Assembly: GCF_036178845.1 (NCBI RefSeq)
Contig: NZ_CP108070.1
Coordinates: forward strand, 2,480,001 to 2,544,000
Source: Streptomyces sp. NBC_00271
GTDB taxonomy: Bacteria; Actinomycetota; Actinomycetes; Streptomycetales; Streptomycetaceae
Length of the DNA: 64,000 bases
Reading direction: 5' to 3'
The notes beneath the pieces were generated by a model, which made no database searches, was not told the DNA's origin, and worked only from the letters and a program-made list of their open reading frames with translations. Below are positions 37,604 to 46,967 of this stretch, piece after piece. How positions within the stretch are numbered: position 1 is the stretch's first letter; every line of letters starts with the position of its first letter. The position numbers and the translations under genes are program-made.

Positions 37604-39169
37604 GTGAGAGAGCGCGTGATACCCGGAGATGGCGATCACCAGGCGGCGACGCGTTCGGAACGAGGCTCGGGGCGGCTGATCGCCGGTCGGTATCTGCTTC
37701 ACGACGTTCTCGGCAGAGGCGGGATGGGCACGGTCTGGCGCGCCCACGACCAGCTGCTGGACCGCCCGGTCGCGGCCAAGGAACTGCACATCCTCACCCA
37801 GGGCGACGAGGAGCAGCGCGTACGGGTGCGCCGCGCGGTCCGTGAGGCGCGCGCGGTCGCCCGGGTGTCGCATCCCCATGTGGTGGGCGTCCACGACCTG
37901 GTCGAGTCCGAGGACCGGCTGTGGATCGTCATGGAACTCGTCGAGGGACCCTCGCTGGCCCACCGGATCGCCGCGAGCGGGCCGCTCACGCCGCAGCACA
38001 CCGCCGCCTTGGGTGTGCAACTGCTCGACGCGCTGGAGGCCGTGCACGCGGCCGGCACCCTGCACCGTGACGTCAAGCCCGCCAACGTCCTGCTGCGCCG
38101 CGACGGCAACGCCGTCCTCACCGACTTCGGTATCGCGGCCCTGGACGACGGCGAGTTCTTGACGACCACCGGTGAACTGATCGGCTCCCTCGAGTACATG
38201 GCACCCGAGCGGGTGATGGGATCGCCGGTCGGCCCGGCCTCCGACCTGTGGTCCCTGGGCGCGACCCTCGCCACGGTCTGCGGCGGGCAGTCCCCGTTCC
38301 GCAGACCGGCACGGCCCGCGACGCTGCACGCGGTGGCGTACGAGGAAGCCGTCCTGTCGGAGCGGCTCGGCCCACTGCGCCCGCTCGTCGAGGCACTGCT
38401 GCGCAAGTCCCCCGACGAGCGCCCTTCGGCGGCCACCGCGCGTTCCGCGCTGCGACGCCTCGCGGCGGGAGAGGCGGACGCCGGGCCACTGCCGTCACCG
38501 ACCGTGCGCGTGTTCCAGCCTTCAGCCGCGTTGACCGACGCGGACACCGTGACCAGCGGCCAGGGGCGACTCGTCCCGGCCGGGGAACCCGTACCGACGG
38601 CCCTGCACACCACGTCGCTCAAGCCCGCGCCCCGGCGGTCGTCCCGTCCGAGGGGCCCGAAGCGGCTGTGGTGGGCACTGGCCGGTACGGCGGTGCTGGC
38701 GGCGGGCGTCGGCGGCGGTCTCTTCCTCACCGGGGTACTGCCGCTCAAGAAGGACCCCACGACGGCGACCGTCAGTCAGGTCGTTCGGTCGACGACCGGC
38801 TGGCAGTCGGTGACCGGACTGACCGTCCAGCGGGGAGACCGGGTCACCGTACGGTTCGTTTCCGGGGAATGGACGGTCGACTACCGGAACAAACCCGTGA
38901 CCGGGCCGACCGGCTACGACGCGCTCACGGACCAGTCACTGGACGGGGCGAAGAGCTGCAAGATCAAGCCGGCGGCGCCGTTCGGCACCCTGCTGGCACG
39001 CCTCTCCGTCAGTCAGGACGCCCCCGTCCACTCCGTCGGGCGGAAACTGGCTTTCCGGGCAGCTCAGAACGGCCCCCTGCAACTGGGGATCAACGACGCC
39101 GCCGGATCCTGCTCCGAGGACAACAGAGGCACGCTGACCGTAGAGGTGAGCGTCACACACCAACCTTGA
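37604..39169 (+). CDS. Ser/Thr protein kinase with extracellular domain
   Basis: A 521-residue membrane-bound Hanks-type kinase. The kinase domain (about 25-290) has the P-loop LGRGGMGTVWRA, the ATP Lys in VAAKEL, the catalytic loop HRDVKPANVLL and DFGIA; the activation loop carries TTTGE. A single helix (WWALAGTAVLAAGVGGGLFL, about 365-385) leads to an extracytoplasmic tail of ~130 residues (SVTGLTVQRGDRVTVRFVSG, VTGPTGYDALTDQ) resembling PA-IL/LecA-like galactose-binding folds, probably the sensor. PASTA repeats are absent. GGAAGGA precedes the GTG. Upstream 37500-37570 holds CGAA repeats. Confidence 0.88.
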   Translation: MRERVIPGDGDHQAATRSERGSGRLIAGRYLLHDVLGRGGMGTVWRAHDQLLDRPVAAKELHILTQGDEEQRVRVRRAVREARAVARVSHPHVVGVHDLVESEDRLWIVMELVEGPSLAHRIAASGPLTPQHTAALGVQLLDALEAVHAAGTLHRDVKPANVLLRRDGNAVLTDFGIAALDDGEFLTTTGELIGSLEYMAPERVMGSPVGPASDLWSLGATLATVCGGQSPFRRPARPATLHAVAYEEAVLSERLGPLRPLVEALLRKSPDERPSAATARSALRRLAAGEADAGPLPSPTVRVFQPSAALTDADTVTSGQGRLVPAGEPVPTALHTTSLKPAPRRSSRPRGPKRLWWALAGTAVLAAGVGGGLFLTGVLPLKKDPTTATVSQVVRSTTGWQSVTGLTVQRGDRVTVRFVSGEWTVDYRNKPVTGPTGYDALTDQSLDGAKSCKIKPAAPFGTLLARLSVSQDAPVHSVGRKLAFRAAQNGPLQLGINDAAGSCSEDNRGTLTVEVSVTHQP

Positions 39170-39773
39170 CGGGCGGCTGCTGAGCACCGAGCGCATGCAT
39201 CTCGTCGTTGAGCCCGTCAATCTCTTCTCTCGCCTTACCGCCCTGTCCACGTCGAACACCGTGAGCGTGCTCGCCAGGGCTGGCTTGCCGAAGCCCATCA
39301 CGCCGAGCCCCGGCGTCGCGACCAGCGCTTGACCCGGTTCTCCTGCGGGTCGACCTCGGCCCGCAGCGGGTCGGCGTTCTCCATGCGCCCCGTCACAGCT
39401 CCAGGCTGTCGATCTGAGCAGCACGGGCGAGTGCCACAAGGACACGGCGTGCACCGAACTGCTGCACTTCTCGACTCGATCGTCCTGCCGCACTCGACCT
39501 CCCTCACGCCCTGGTCGACCTGGTATACCTCCGCAGGCACGGCCTGGCACCGCCGAGTTGTGCTTCTCGAATTGGGTGTCGGAGATCCAGCCGGTGCCGG
39601 GCCGGCGCGGGGGCGAGCCGGACGACCTGCTCGGCACTCTCCTCCCCTGCTCAACCACGGCGCCCCGACGCGCTTGGCCTCCAGCCCCGGATCGCCGGTA
39701 CCAGGTCGACCACAGCACTGAGCACCGCGGCATCGCCGCCCACGTCATGGACGCCTGGCAACGCCGCCAAGGA
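39170..39773. other. about 600 bases with no intact gene
   Basis: Short frames on both strands do not resemble any protein I recognise. Several minus-strand pieces (VMGFGKPALASTLTVFDVD; EEIDGLNDEMHALGAQQPP) look like fragments of one eroded gene in different frames. Probably a decayed locus between the kinase and the HupE-like gene. Confidence 0.4.
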
Positions 39774-41234
39774 CTATCCACCAGCAGATCTGGAGTCGCC
39801 CAGCACATGACCGGCGTGTTCGCGCGGGTTGCGTGAGAGCTCCGATCCAGGCCCGGCCTCCGGCCGCGGCTCTGGCCGTAGGCGGACACCATCGCCCCGT
39901 TCGGACAGCGCGCGTCGGCCGGTGGCCAGTGTCCAGCCGACGGCGGCGATCGCGGCCAGCGCGAGGGTGGCCAGCATCAGCGTGGTGTGGGCTCCGGCAC
40001 TGCCGGCCGCCCGGGCCAGCGGGTTGGGCGCACCGAGCCGGTCGACCAGCCAGCCGAGGGCCGCCGTGCCGGTGAGCAGCGCGCCGCCCACCCGCAGCGT
40101 GGGCTGTACCCGCATCCGCGCGATCACCAGCAGCGAGGGCAGGGCGAGGCAGACCAGCAGGAGCTGGACCAGCTCGATGCCCAGGTTGAAGCCGAGGAGA
40201 CTGAACACGAGCTGTCCGGTCGCCAGATGCATCTCGGCGAGCACGAAGGAGAACGCCATACCGTGGCCGAGGCCGAAGACGCCGGCCACGACCGCTTCGC
40301 GGTCCGGGAACAGGGGGCGGATCGCGTGTACGGCGCCGACGAGGATGCTGGCGGCGATGAACGCCTCGACCGGCCAGCTGGGTGTCTCCAGGCGACTGAG
40401 GGCGGTGGCGACCAGCGCCACGGAGTGGCCGGCGGTGAAAGCGAGCGTGATGCGGCCGATGCGCCCGAGCGCGGCGCGGGCGCCGACCAGGCCGTGCCAG
40501 CGTCCCCCGGTGGCCCGCAGCGGTGCGGGCAGGAGCAGGATGAGCAGGAACAGCAGATGGTCGGTGCCGGTGAGGATGTGGTTGCCGCCGAGTTCGAGCA
40601 TGGCGACGAAGCCGCGCCAAGCGCTCCCCTCGCCGAGGTCGACGGTAAGCGGCTGGACGCTCATGTGCCGGACATCGAGACGGATGGTGCCGACCTGGGT
40701 GGCGCCCTCGCCGCTGACGCGGCCTGCGGCCCAGTCCTGTCGTACCGACACCAGCGTCACGTGGGTGACGACCTGATGGACGATCACGTCGTAGTTCAGG
40801 GTGAAGTGCCGTACGTCACCGTCGGCCGGCGGGGTGAGTACGGCCTTGGCGACCAGCTCGCGGTACGGGCCGGTGGAGGTCTGCTGGGTGCGGCTGAGGC
40901 TCAGCGCGCCGATGCTGACCTGCCAGGCTTTGCCCTTGAGGGACATCGGGCGGATGTGGCGGCCGAGGTAGGCGCGGATGGCCGTGGCCTTGGCGGGCAG
41001 GGCCGACGGTTCGATGTGGGTCAGATCGATCCCGCCGGCCGTGGCGAGGTCGCCGACCGGCAGTTCCAGCCGCGCGGTGACGGAGGCCTTGTACACGTCG
41101 AGCTGGACCACTGAGTGCGGCATCGGGTGCGCGGCGGCCGGCGACGCTCCGAGCAGGAGCGCCGCCGGTACCACGGTCGCGATCCCAGCCACCCGGCGAA
41201 GTGCTGTGGTCAGCCAAGTTCGCGGTCGGGTCAT
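39774..41234 (-). CDS. HupE/UreJ-family membrane protein
   Basis: A 486-residue protein: a signal peptide (AGIATVVPAALLLGASPAAA), an extracytoplasmic domain of about 190 residues, then a C-terminal HupE/UreJ_2 membrane domain of seven to eight helices with the His-rich motifs GGNHILTGTDHLLFLLIL, TAGHSVALVATA, HAIRPLFP and GLGHGMAFSFVLAEM. HupE proteins are associated with nickel or other metal transport; metal specificity is not evident. The start overlaps the stop of the DUF3500 gene (ATGA). The C-terminal 40 residues are polar and not part of the fold. Confidence 0.82.
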   Translation of the reverse strand: MTRPRTWLTTALRRVAGIATVVPAALLLGASPAAAHPMPHSVVQLDVYKASVTARLELPVGDLATAGGIDLTHIEPSALPAKATAIRAYLGRHIRPMSLKGKAWQVSIGALSLSRTQQTSTGPYRELVAKAVLTPPADGDVRHFTLNYDVIVHQVVTHVTLVSVRQDWAAGRVSGEGATQVGTIRLDVRHMSVQPLTVDLGEGSAWRGFVAMLELGGNHILTGTDHLLFLLILLLPAPLRATGGRWHGLVGARAALGRIGRITLAFTAGHSVALVATALSRLETPSWPVEAFIAASILVGAVHAIRPLFPDREAVVAGVFGLGHGMAFSFVLAEMHLATGQLVFSLLGFNLGIELVQLLLVCLALPSLLVIARMRVQPTLRVGGALLTGTAALGWLVDRLGAPNPLARAAGSAGAHTTLMLATLALAAIAAVGWTLATGRRALSERGDGVRLRPEPRPEAGPGSELSRNPREHAGHVLGDSRSAGG

Positions 41235-42443
41235 GAGAAGGTGAACTCGCTACCGTAGTCGCGGGTGTGGTCGCGGTACACGGTGTGGTAGTGGATCTGG
41301 TCCCGGTACACCACGCCGTTCTGGCAGACGAACTCGACCCACACGCCGGGACCGTCGATGCGTACGTAGTCGCCCTGGGTGTCCAGGCCGGTGCCGCCGG
41401 AGTAGGCGACGTAGGTCTCGTTCAGCTCATGCTCGTACGTCTTCATGAGCTTCTTCGCGGTGGCGTCGTCCACGTTGGCGACCCAGGGGTGGATCGCCTT
41501 CAGCACCAGTTGCTTCTGATTGGGCGACAGCGAGCTGACCTTGACGCCTTCCTTGGTCTCCGGGAACTGGCCGTCCTCACCCGGGCCGAGGAGCACGTCG
41601 CTGAACGACGCGGACAGCTTGGCGGTGGCCAGCTGCTCCGTGCTCAGGCTGCCGGTCAGCGCGAGCAGGCCGTTGCGCTGCTTCTCCAGGGGCGAGTACG
41701 TGGTGCCGTCGTCGTCGGTCCAGGTGGTCGGCTCGACCCCGATGAAGAAGGGGCTGGCGCCTGCCACCTTGCCCTTCTTGTAGGTCTCGTTCACGGCGAG
41801 GTGGTGGCCGCCGAAATGCAGCTGCCAGGTACCGTCCGCCGAGGGGGTGCCCAGGAACGCCAGGAAGTAGACCCCGCTGCCGTAGCCGCCGAGACCGCCT
41901 CCTCCTGGGCCACCGGACGGCGGCGTGCCCGTCGGGACGTCGGTGGCCGTCGAGCTCGGGGCCGCCGTGGCGGACGGGTCCGCCGAGACCGTGCTCGACG
42001 CGCTGCCCGAGGGCGCCGGCCCCGCGGAACTGGTGCTCTGCGCCGAGTTGAGCACGTGGTCGGCCTTGATGATCTGCGTGATCTGGTCGTACCCGGTGCC
42101 CTTGCCGGTGCCCGTGGCCAGCTTCACCACCTTCATGGCGGCGGCCAGTTGAGTGTCCGTCAGGGAGCTGAGCCGGATGCCGGGCCGACAGGACGAGCCG
42201 CACGGCAGGTTCGACCAGGCTGTCGCGTTCGCCTGAGAGAAGTCCAGCAGTACCTCCGCCTGCTGGTCGGCGTCCAGCGTCGACCGGGCGCTTGACGCCT
42301 GCGGCCGATTTGGCTGCCGGCACATCCGTCGATGCATTTGCCACCGCATATCCGCCGCTGACCAGCACCATTGCCGTGACGGCGCCGGCTGTGCCACGGG
42401 CCCGCCGACCGGACCGCCGCGTCCCCGTCCCTGAGCGCGCCAT
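41231..42443 (-). pseudogene. DUF3500 secreted protein with frameshifted signal peptide
   Basis: The body (about 41231-42290) encodes a DUF3500 domain (DADQQAEVLLDFSQANATAW, YFLAFLGTPSADGTWQLHFG, GHHLAVNETY, FFIGVEPTTW, VWVEFVCQNG). A Sec signal peptide (ARGTAGAVTAMVLVSGGYAV) starting at ATG 42443 precedes it, but in another frame; the shift lies between about 42285 and 42320. No good start exists in the body frame. If real, export is lost; a sequencing error would give the same picture. The gene overlaps the HupE-like gene, a recurrent pairing for this domain. Confidence 0.68.
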
Positions 42444-42707
42444 GGGGACCCCGGCCCCGCGGTGCCACTCGCGTGGCCTGACCGGGATCCGGACGGCCAG
42501 GATGATTCAGCCCGACGTCAGGGCCGACCGCGCCACGCAACCTGGGTGCAACCCAGCCTGGTGTTGGCTGGACACCACAGGCCAGGAACGAGCGGCCACT
42601 GCGACCGGCGATTCAGCCGCAAAGCGAGATCCGGACCGGTTCCGGACCAACCAACCGTCGCGCGAAGCGGTGGCATCCGCTTCCGCGCATCAAGGCAGGG
42701 ACACGCC

Positions 42708-43082
42708 ATGGACCAGCAGGAGACGACGGACGCCGCCCCGCGCGTGGAGCTGACGCCCTCGGCCGCCGAGTTGCTGCGGCGGCTGCGGGCGGTCCACGGA
42801 CCGTTGATGTTCCACCAGTCCGGCGGCTGCTGCGACGGCAGTGCGCCCATGTGCTACCCGGAGGGCGAGTTCCGCACCGGCGGCTCCGACGTGCTGCTCG
42901 CCGAGTTGGACGTCGAGGGGCTCGACGAGCCGGTGACGTTCTGGATGTCGAGGAGCCAGTACGAGCTGTGGAGCCACACGCGGCTGATCGTCGATGTCGT
43001 GGCGGGCCGCGGCAGCGGTTTCTCCCTGGAAGCACCCGAAGGAGTGCGTTTTCTCATCCGTTCCCGCGTCGTAGACGCCTAG
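42708..43082 (+). CDS. DUF779 family protein
   Basis: A 124-residue cytoplasmic protein with the conserved Cys-rich block FHQSGGCCDGSAPMCYPEGE (about 37-56) and FWMSRSQYELWSHT near the end. In other genomes it is often next to acetaldehyde/alcohol dehydrogenase genes; here the nearest such gene is 12 kb upstream (28930). The double Cys suggests metal or redox chemistry, but no activity is established to my knowledge. Start ATG 42708 behind GGCAGGG. Confidence 0.85.
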   Translation: MDQQETTDAAPRVELTPSAAELLRRLRAVHGPLMFHQSGGCCDGSAPMCYPEGEFRTGGSDVLLAELDVEGLDEPVTFWMSRSQYELWSHTRLIVDVVAGRGSGFSLEAPEGVRFLIRSRVVDA

Positions 43083-43114
43083 GCCCCGCGGAGGTCGTCG
43101 CGGTCTGCTGCAAT

Positions 43115-43153
43115 CCCCCTGAGTCCTTGGACAGTTGACGAGACCTCAGGGGG
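43115..43153 (+). promoter_or_regulatory. hairpin overlapping the next gene's ribosome site
   Basis: CCCCCTGAG (43115-43123) pairs perfectly with CTCAGGGGG (43145-43153). The right arm contains the AGGGGG that serves as ribosome-binding site for the GTG at 43158. It could end the DUF779 transcript or hide the site. Confidence 0.55.
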
Positions 43154-43157
43154 CACC

Positions 43158-44432
43158 GTGACACCTCGCGACGGACGACTCAGAACAGCACTGACGGTTC
43201 TCACGGCATGGAGCGCGCTGGCCGGTGCGGCCCTGGTGGGGGCGGCACCGGCCAGCGGCGTGGAAGGCGCCCGCACCTGGAACGGCACGGTCGCGGACGC
43301 GAAGACCCTCGTCGGCAAGGCCGTCGCCCCGGGCATCACGTACAGGGAGTTCAACCTCCCGGCCGCCCAGGGCGTGGCGCGCGCACACTTACTGAGCGTC
43401 GACCTGAGCAACCGTCATGTGCGCGTCGATCTCCTCCACTCCGCGGCCGTGGCCTCCCGGGCGGCCGTCTCCCGGCTGGCCGAGGCGCAGGGCGCCGTCG
43501 CCGGCGTCAACGGTGACTTCTTCGACATCTCCGAGGCCCAGCATCCTGGGGTCGAGGCCACGGGCGCGACCGTGGGTCCGGCGATCGCGAACGGCCGCGC
43601 TCTGAAGGCGGCGGTCCCGGACGGTCAGCGCTTCGGCCCCACCCTCCCGCCCGGCACGACCACGAAGAACGTGCTCGGCGTGGGCCTGGACGGCCGGGCC
43701 CGGCTGGACAGTCTGGCCCTCGACGGTTCCGTGCGCAGCTCCCGTGGGCGGTGGGCGCTCGGTGGGCTCAACCAGTACGCGCTGCCGCAGGGTTCCATCG
43801 GCGCGTTCACCTCGGCCTGGGGCGGTGTCTCCCGGAAGCGGGCCGTCTGCGGCACCGACATCGACCGCGCCGCGCCCTGCAGCGCGGACACCTACGAGGT
43901 GACGGTCCGCCGCGGCCGGGTCGTGTCGACGGCCACCACACCGGGCGGCGGCCCCATCGCGTCCGGCACCACCGTGCTGGTGGGGCGCGAGGCGGGCGCG
44001 CAGCAGTTGCGCAAGCTGGCGAAGGGGCAGGCGGTCCGCATTCAGCACTGGCTCGTCGCGGCCGGCACCCGGATCCGGTACCGCTTCGCCATCGGCGGCT
44101 GTCCGGTCCTCACTCACGGGCAGCCGCTGCCCGGTCTGAACAACACCACCTCGGCCGTACGGACCGCCGTGGGCATCGCGAACAAGGGGCGGCGCCTGCT
44201 TCTGCTCGCCCTCGACGGCGCGGCCGCCTACCGCGGCGGACTGACCGTCGCCGAAGTGGCGCACGCCATGCGGTCGTTGGGCTCCGTCGACGCGTTCAGT
44301 CTGGACGGCGGCGGCTCCACGACCATGGTGGCGCGGATGCCGGGAGCGGGCGCGGTGAGCGTCCTCAACCACCCCTCCGGTGGCGCCGAACGCCCGGTCC
44401 CCAACGGCATCGGGGTGTTCTCACACAGCTGA
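43158..44432 (+). CDS. secreted phosphodiester glycosidase family protein
   Basis: A 424-residue exported protein with a signal peptide (ALTVLTAWSALAGAALVGAA) and a NAGPA-type phosphodiester glycosidase domain. Hallmarks: AGVNGDFFDISEAQHPGVEA (about 115-134), VGIANKGRRLLLLALDG (about 336), and the C-terminal catalytic-site block DAFSLDGGGSTTMVARMPG (about 378-396). Homologues remove GlcNAc from phosphodiesters in humans or act on surface polymers and exopolysaccharides in bacteria. The GTG start is set by AGGGGG, which is in a hairpin. Confidence 0.88.
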   Translation: MTPRDGRLRTALTVLTAWSALAGAALVGAAPASGVEGARTWNGTVADAKTLVGKAVAPGITYREFNLPAAQGVARAHLLSVDLSNRHVRVDLLHSAAVASRAAVSRLAEAQGAVAGVNGDFFDISEAQHPGVEATGATVGPAIANGRALKAAVPDGQRFGPTLPPGTTTKNVLGVGLDGRARLDSLALDGSVRSSRGRWALGGLNQYALPQGSIGAFTSAWGGVSRKRAVCGTDIDRAAPCSADTYEVTVRRGRVVSTATTPGGGPIASGTTVLVGREAGAQQLRKLAKGQAVRIQHWLVAAGTRIRYRFAIGGCPVLTHGQPLPGLNNTTSAVRTAVGIANKGRRLLLLALDGAAAYRGGLTVAEVAHAMRSLGSVDAFSLDGGGSTTMVARMPGAGAVSVLNHPSGGAERPVPNGIGVFSHS

Positions 44433-44450
44433 CACACCTGAAGCCGAACA

Positions 44451-44645
44451 TCAGGGGCGCAGGCTGCTCACGATGTCCGCCGTCGCGGTGAGCCCGTTCT
44501 GAATGGTCGGCGCCATGCTGGTGGTCGACAGATAGAAGCCGAGCAGGACGCAGACCACCGCGTGCGAGGGTTTCAGCGCGCCGTTGCGCAGGAAGACCAC
44601 CGCGAGGATCAGGAGCAGTACCACCACAGAGATGGAAATGGCCAT
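44451..44645 (-). CDS. small membrane protein (64 aa)
   Basis: A 64-residue protein with an N-terminal membrane helix (AISISVVVLLLILAVVFLRN) and a second, weaker hydrophobic stretch (HAVVCVLLGFYLSTT). The ATG at 44645 has GGAGG at six bases. Function unknown; the pattern is shared with short membrane proteins found throughout Streptomyces. Convergent with the glycosidase gene. Confidence 0.65.
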   Translation of the reverse strand: MAISISVVVLLLILAVVFLRNGALKPSHAVVCVLLGFYLSTTSMAPTIQNGLTATADIVSSLRP

Positions 44646-44821
44646 CGTCAACCTCCTCCGCCACGTCGACACCGCGGCTTTCGGCCGCAAGTGTCGCGTA
44701 GCGGAGGGTTCGTCCGGGCGGCTGACGTGTCCTCCGAACGTGTGGTGTCTACGCCCGCTCGCACACCAGCGCGTGCACCTGATCGTGCGCGTCCACTCGC
44801 GTGCGTCCTACGCGCACGCGT

Positions 44822-45679
44822 CTACTCGTGTGCGTCGAGGAAGGCTTCGAGCCCGGCGAGGTCGTCGGTGTTGAAGTAGTCGAGGTCGGCGGCCAGTAGT
44901 TCGCCCCACAGGGCCTCGCGCGCCGGGCCCGCCAGGTCGGGCGTGGCCCAGAACCGCACCTTCTGGTGGCGTCGGTGCGCCGCCGCGATGATGCCGCGCA
45001 GCTTCGCACGCTCGGCGTCGGGGAACGGGCCGTCGCCCAGCCAGGTGAAGTTGAGCGTCCAGTTGTCCGAGATCAGCGGGATGAAGGAGGCGGGGGCCGC
45101 GCTGCCGAGGTCGGTGAGCCTGCCGTCGTAGAAGGCGCGCCGCACGCTCTGCGCCTCCATGGGCGTACGGGCGGCGCGGTCGCCGGAGATCACCGCGGTG
45201 ATCGGCCCCGGGCGCGCCCGGCCGTGCGCGTAGGTGGTGAACAGGTGCGGGTAGCGGCTCAGATGGCGGTCGAGTTCGAGGTACGTCGACGAGCCCTCGG
45301 TCTTGATGTCGATGAGGAGTTGCAGGGGCCTCCGGTATCCCCGGTAGACCGAGCCGTGGTTGGCCTTCACACGGGCGGCGAGCGGGGCGAGGTAGAGGGA
45401 TTCGAGGGTGCGGTTCGGGTCGAGGTCGACCGGGTCGTGGGCGACGAGGAGTTGGTCGCCCACGAGGTAGATGTCGGCCTCGACGCTGCCGAAGCGGTGG
45501 TCGAGGGCGTCGAACAGGGGGCGCGGGTGCTCGTAGTCGTTGTGCGCGTGGGCACGCCGCAGGGGGCGCGTGTGGTGCTTCTCCTCCCCCGCCAGTGCTC
45601 GCGAGGCGGGCAGGGCGACCGAGCCCGCTAGGGCGGCGCCGAGGGTGGTGAGGGCTCTGCGACGGGTGGTGAGGGCCAT
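44822..45679 (-). CDS. secreted PI-PLC/GDPD-like phosphodiesterase
   Basis: A 285-residue exported protein with a Tat/Sec-type leader (TTRRRALTTLGAALAGSVAL). The TIM-barrel domain shows RAHAHNDYEHPRPLFDALDH (catalytic His near 45), SVEADIYLVGDQLLVAHDPV (Glu-x-Asp metal pair and second His, about 64-83), LLIDIKTEG and KVRFWATPD. These match PI-specific phospholipase C/glycerophosphodiester phosphodiesterase families. The natural substrate, perhaps membrane-derived phosphodiesters, is unproven. A clear hydrophobic leader and the HxN motif make the call reliable. Confidence 0.82.
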   Translation of the reverse strand: MALTTRRRALTTLGAALAGSVALPASRALAGEEKHHTRPLRRAHAHNDYEHPRPLFDALDHRFGSVEADIYLVGDQLLVAHDPVDLDPNRTLESLYLAPLAARVKANHGSVYRGYRRPLQLLIDIKTEGSSTYLELDRHLSRYPHLFTTYAHGRARPGPITAVISGDRAARTPMEAQSVRRAFYDGRLTDLGSAAPASFIPLISDNWTLNFTWLGDGPFPDAERAKLRGIIAAAHRRHQKVRFWATPDLAGPAREALWGELLAADLDYFNTDDLAGLEAFLDAHE

Positions 45680-45812
45680 GCTCTGCCTCCCTTGAGGGGT
45701 GCGCTACGGACCTCAGCGAGTATGCGGTCCCCCGGGGCCCAACAAACCTTGAGGTGAGGGGAGTTGGCCGGACTGCCGCTGTCCGTTCACTTCACCCGCG
45801 GTGCGCACACCG

Positions 45813-45842
45813 AGAGGCCCGCCCCTGGTGGGGCGGGCCTCT
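45813..45842 (-). terminator. terminator of the acyl-CoA dehydrogenase operon
   Basis: AGAGGCCCGCCCC (45813-45825) and 45830-45842 form a perfect 13-bp stem with a TGGT loop, 12 bases after the last stop. Confidence 0.82.
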
Positions 45843-45854
45843 GGCAGAGGTAGG

Positions 45855-46967
45855 TCAGGGGGCTTGCAGGTCCACCAGTTCGGCCAGCGCCGTGCGGTGG
45901 GCTCCCGCCGTGCCGTACGCGATCGAGTCCGCCTTGGCCCGCTTCAGATAGAGGTGAACCGGGTGCTCCCAGGTCATCCCGATGCCCCCGTGCAGTTGGA
46001 GGGCCTCCTCGGCGGTGTGGACGGCGACGGGCGCCGCGTACGCCTGGGCGACGGCGACCGACACGTCGGTGTCCGCGCTGCCGGTCGCGAGCGCGTCGGC
46101 GGCACCGCGGGCGGCGGCGCGTGTGTTGACGACCTCCAGCCACAGCTGCGCGAGCCGGTGCTTGAGCGCCTGGAATCCGCCGACGGGCCGGTTGAACTGC
46201 TTGCGGTCCTTGAGATAGCGGACCGTCTCGGTCAAGCACCAGTCGGCGAGCCCGAGTTGCTCGGAGGCGAGCAGTCCCGCGCCGCTGCGCAGGGCTCGTC
46301 GTACGGCGGGTTCGGCGGCGCCGAGGCGACGTGCCCGCACCCCGTCGAAGGTGACCGTGGCGAGCGGCCGGGTGAGGTCGAGGGACACCTGCGGGGTGAG
46401 CGTCACGGCGTCCGCGTCCACCGCGTACAGCCCGCCGTCGCCCGCCGGAACCAGCAGCACGTCGGCCACCGCCGCGTCCGCGATCCCCGTCAGCTCCCCG
46501 TGCAGAAGGCCGTCCTCGTTCCGTACGGTCTTGTGGGCGCCGCCGGGTGCCACGGACAGCGCGACGGCGAGCGCGCCGATCGTCCGGCCCGACGCCAGCG
46601 CCGTCAGCAGCCCGGCGGCCTCCTCGCCCTCGCAGGCCAGCAGCGCCTCGGTGGCGACGACGGCGCTGGTCAGATACGGCACCGGCGCGACCGCACGCCC
46701 CAGCTCCTCCAGCACCACGGCGACTTCGCGGTGGGTGGCGCCCTGGCCGCCCAGCGACTCGGGTACGAGCAGGCCCGCCAGGCCCATCCCGTCCGAGAGC
46801 GCCTTCCACAGCTCGGGGTCGTGCGGGGTGTCCGTCTCGGTGCGGGTGATGACGCCCGCCGCGTCGCAGTGGTCGGTGAGGAGGTCGCGGACGGCGGCGC
46901 GCAGCGCCTCTTCCTCCTCGGAGTACAGCAGATCGGGCTGGGTGCTCTGTGTTGTCGTCATCATCAT
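45855..46967 (-). CDS. acyl-CoA dehydrogenase, probable non-catalytic partner
   Basis: A 370-residue acyl-CoA dehydrogenase-family protein (EEEEALRAAVRDLLTDHCDA, LGLADWCLTETVRYLKDRKQ, LQLHGGIGMTWEHPVHLYLK). The catalytic Glu position seen in typical members (E-G-T-S) is replaced by AYGTAGAHR, so it probably lacks the base. Three ATG codons overlap the upstream partner's stop (ATGATGATG). Such lone-site partners form alpha2-beta2 FadE complexes in mycobacteria; with the next gene it likely forms one. The pathway (fatty acid, steroid side chain or branched acyl-CoA) is unknown. Confidence 0.82.
   Translation of the reverse strand: MMMTTTQSTQPDLLYSEEEEALRAAVRDLLTDHCDAAGVITRTETDTPHDPELWKALSDGMGLAGLLVPESLGGQGATHREVAVVLEELGRAVAPVPYLTSAVVATEALLACEGEEAAGLLTALASGRTIGALAVALSVAPGGAHKTVRNEDGLLHGELTGIADAAVADVLLVPAGDGGLYAVDADAVTLTPQVSLDLTRPLATVTFDGVRARRLGAAEPAVRRALRSGAGLLASEQLGLADWCLTETVRYLKDRKQFNRPVGGFQALKHRLAQLWLEVVNTRAAARGAADALATGSADTDVSVAVAQAYAAPVAVHTAEEALQLHGGIGMTWEHPVHLYLKRAKADSIAYGTAGAHRTALAELVDLQAP

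Noticed and set aside
39170..39773. Short frames as real genes
   Set aside because: Neither strand gives a frame with a start, a ribosome site and coding-like composition over its length.
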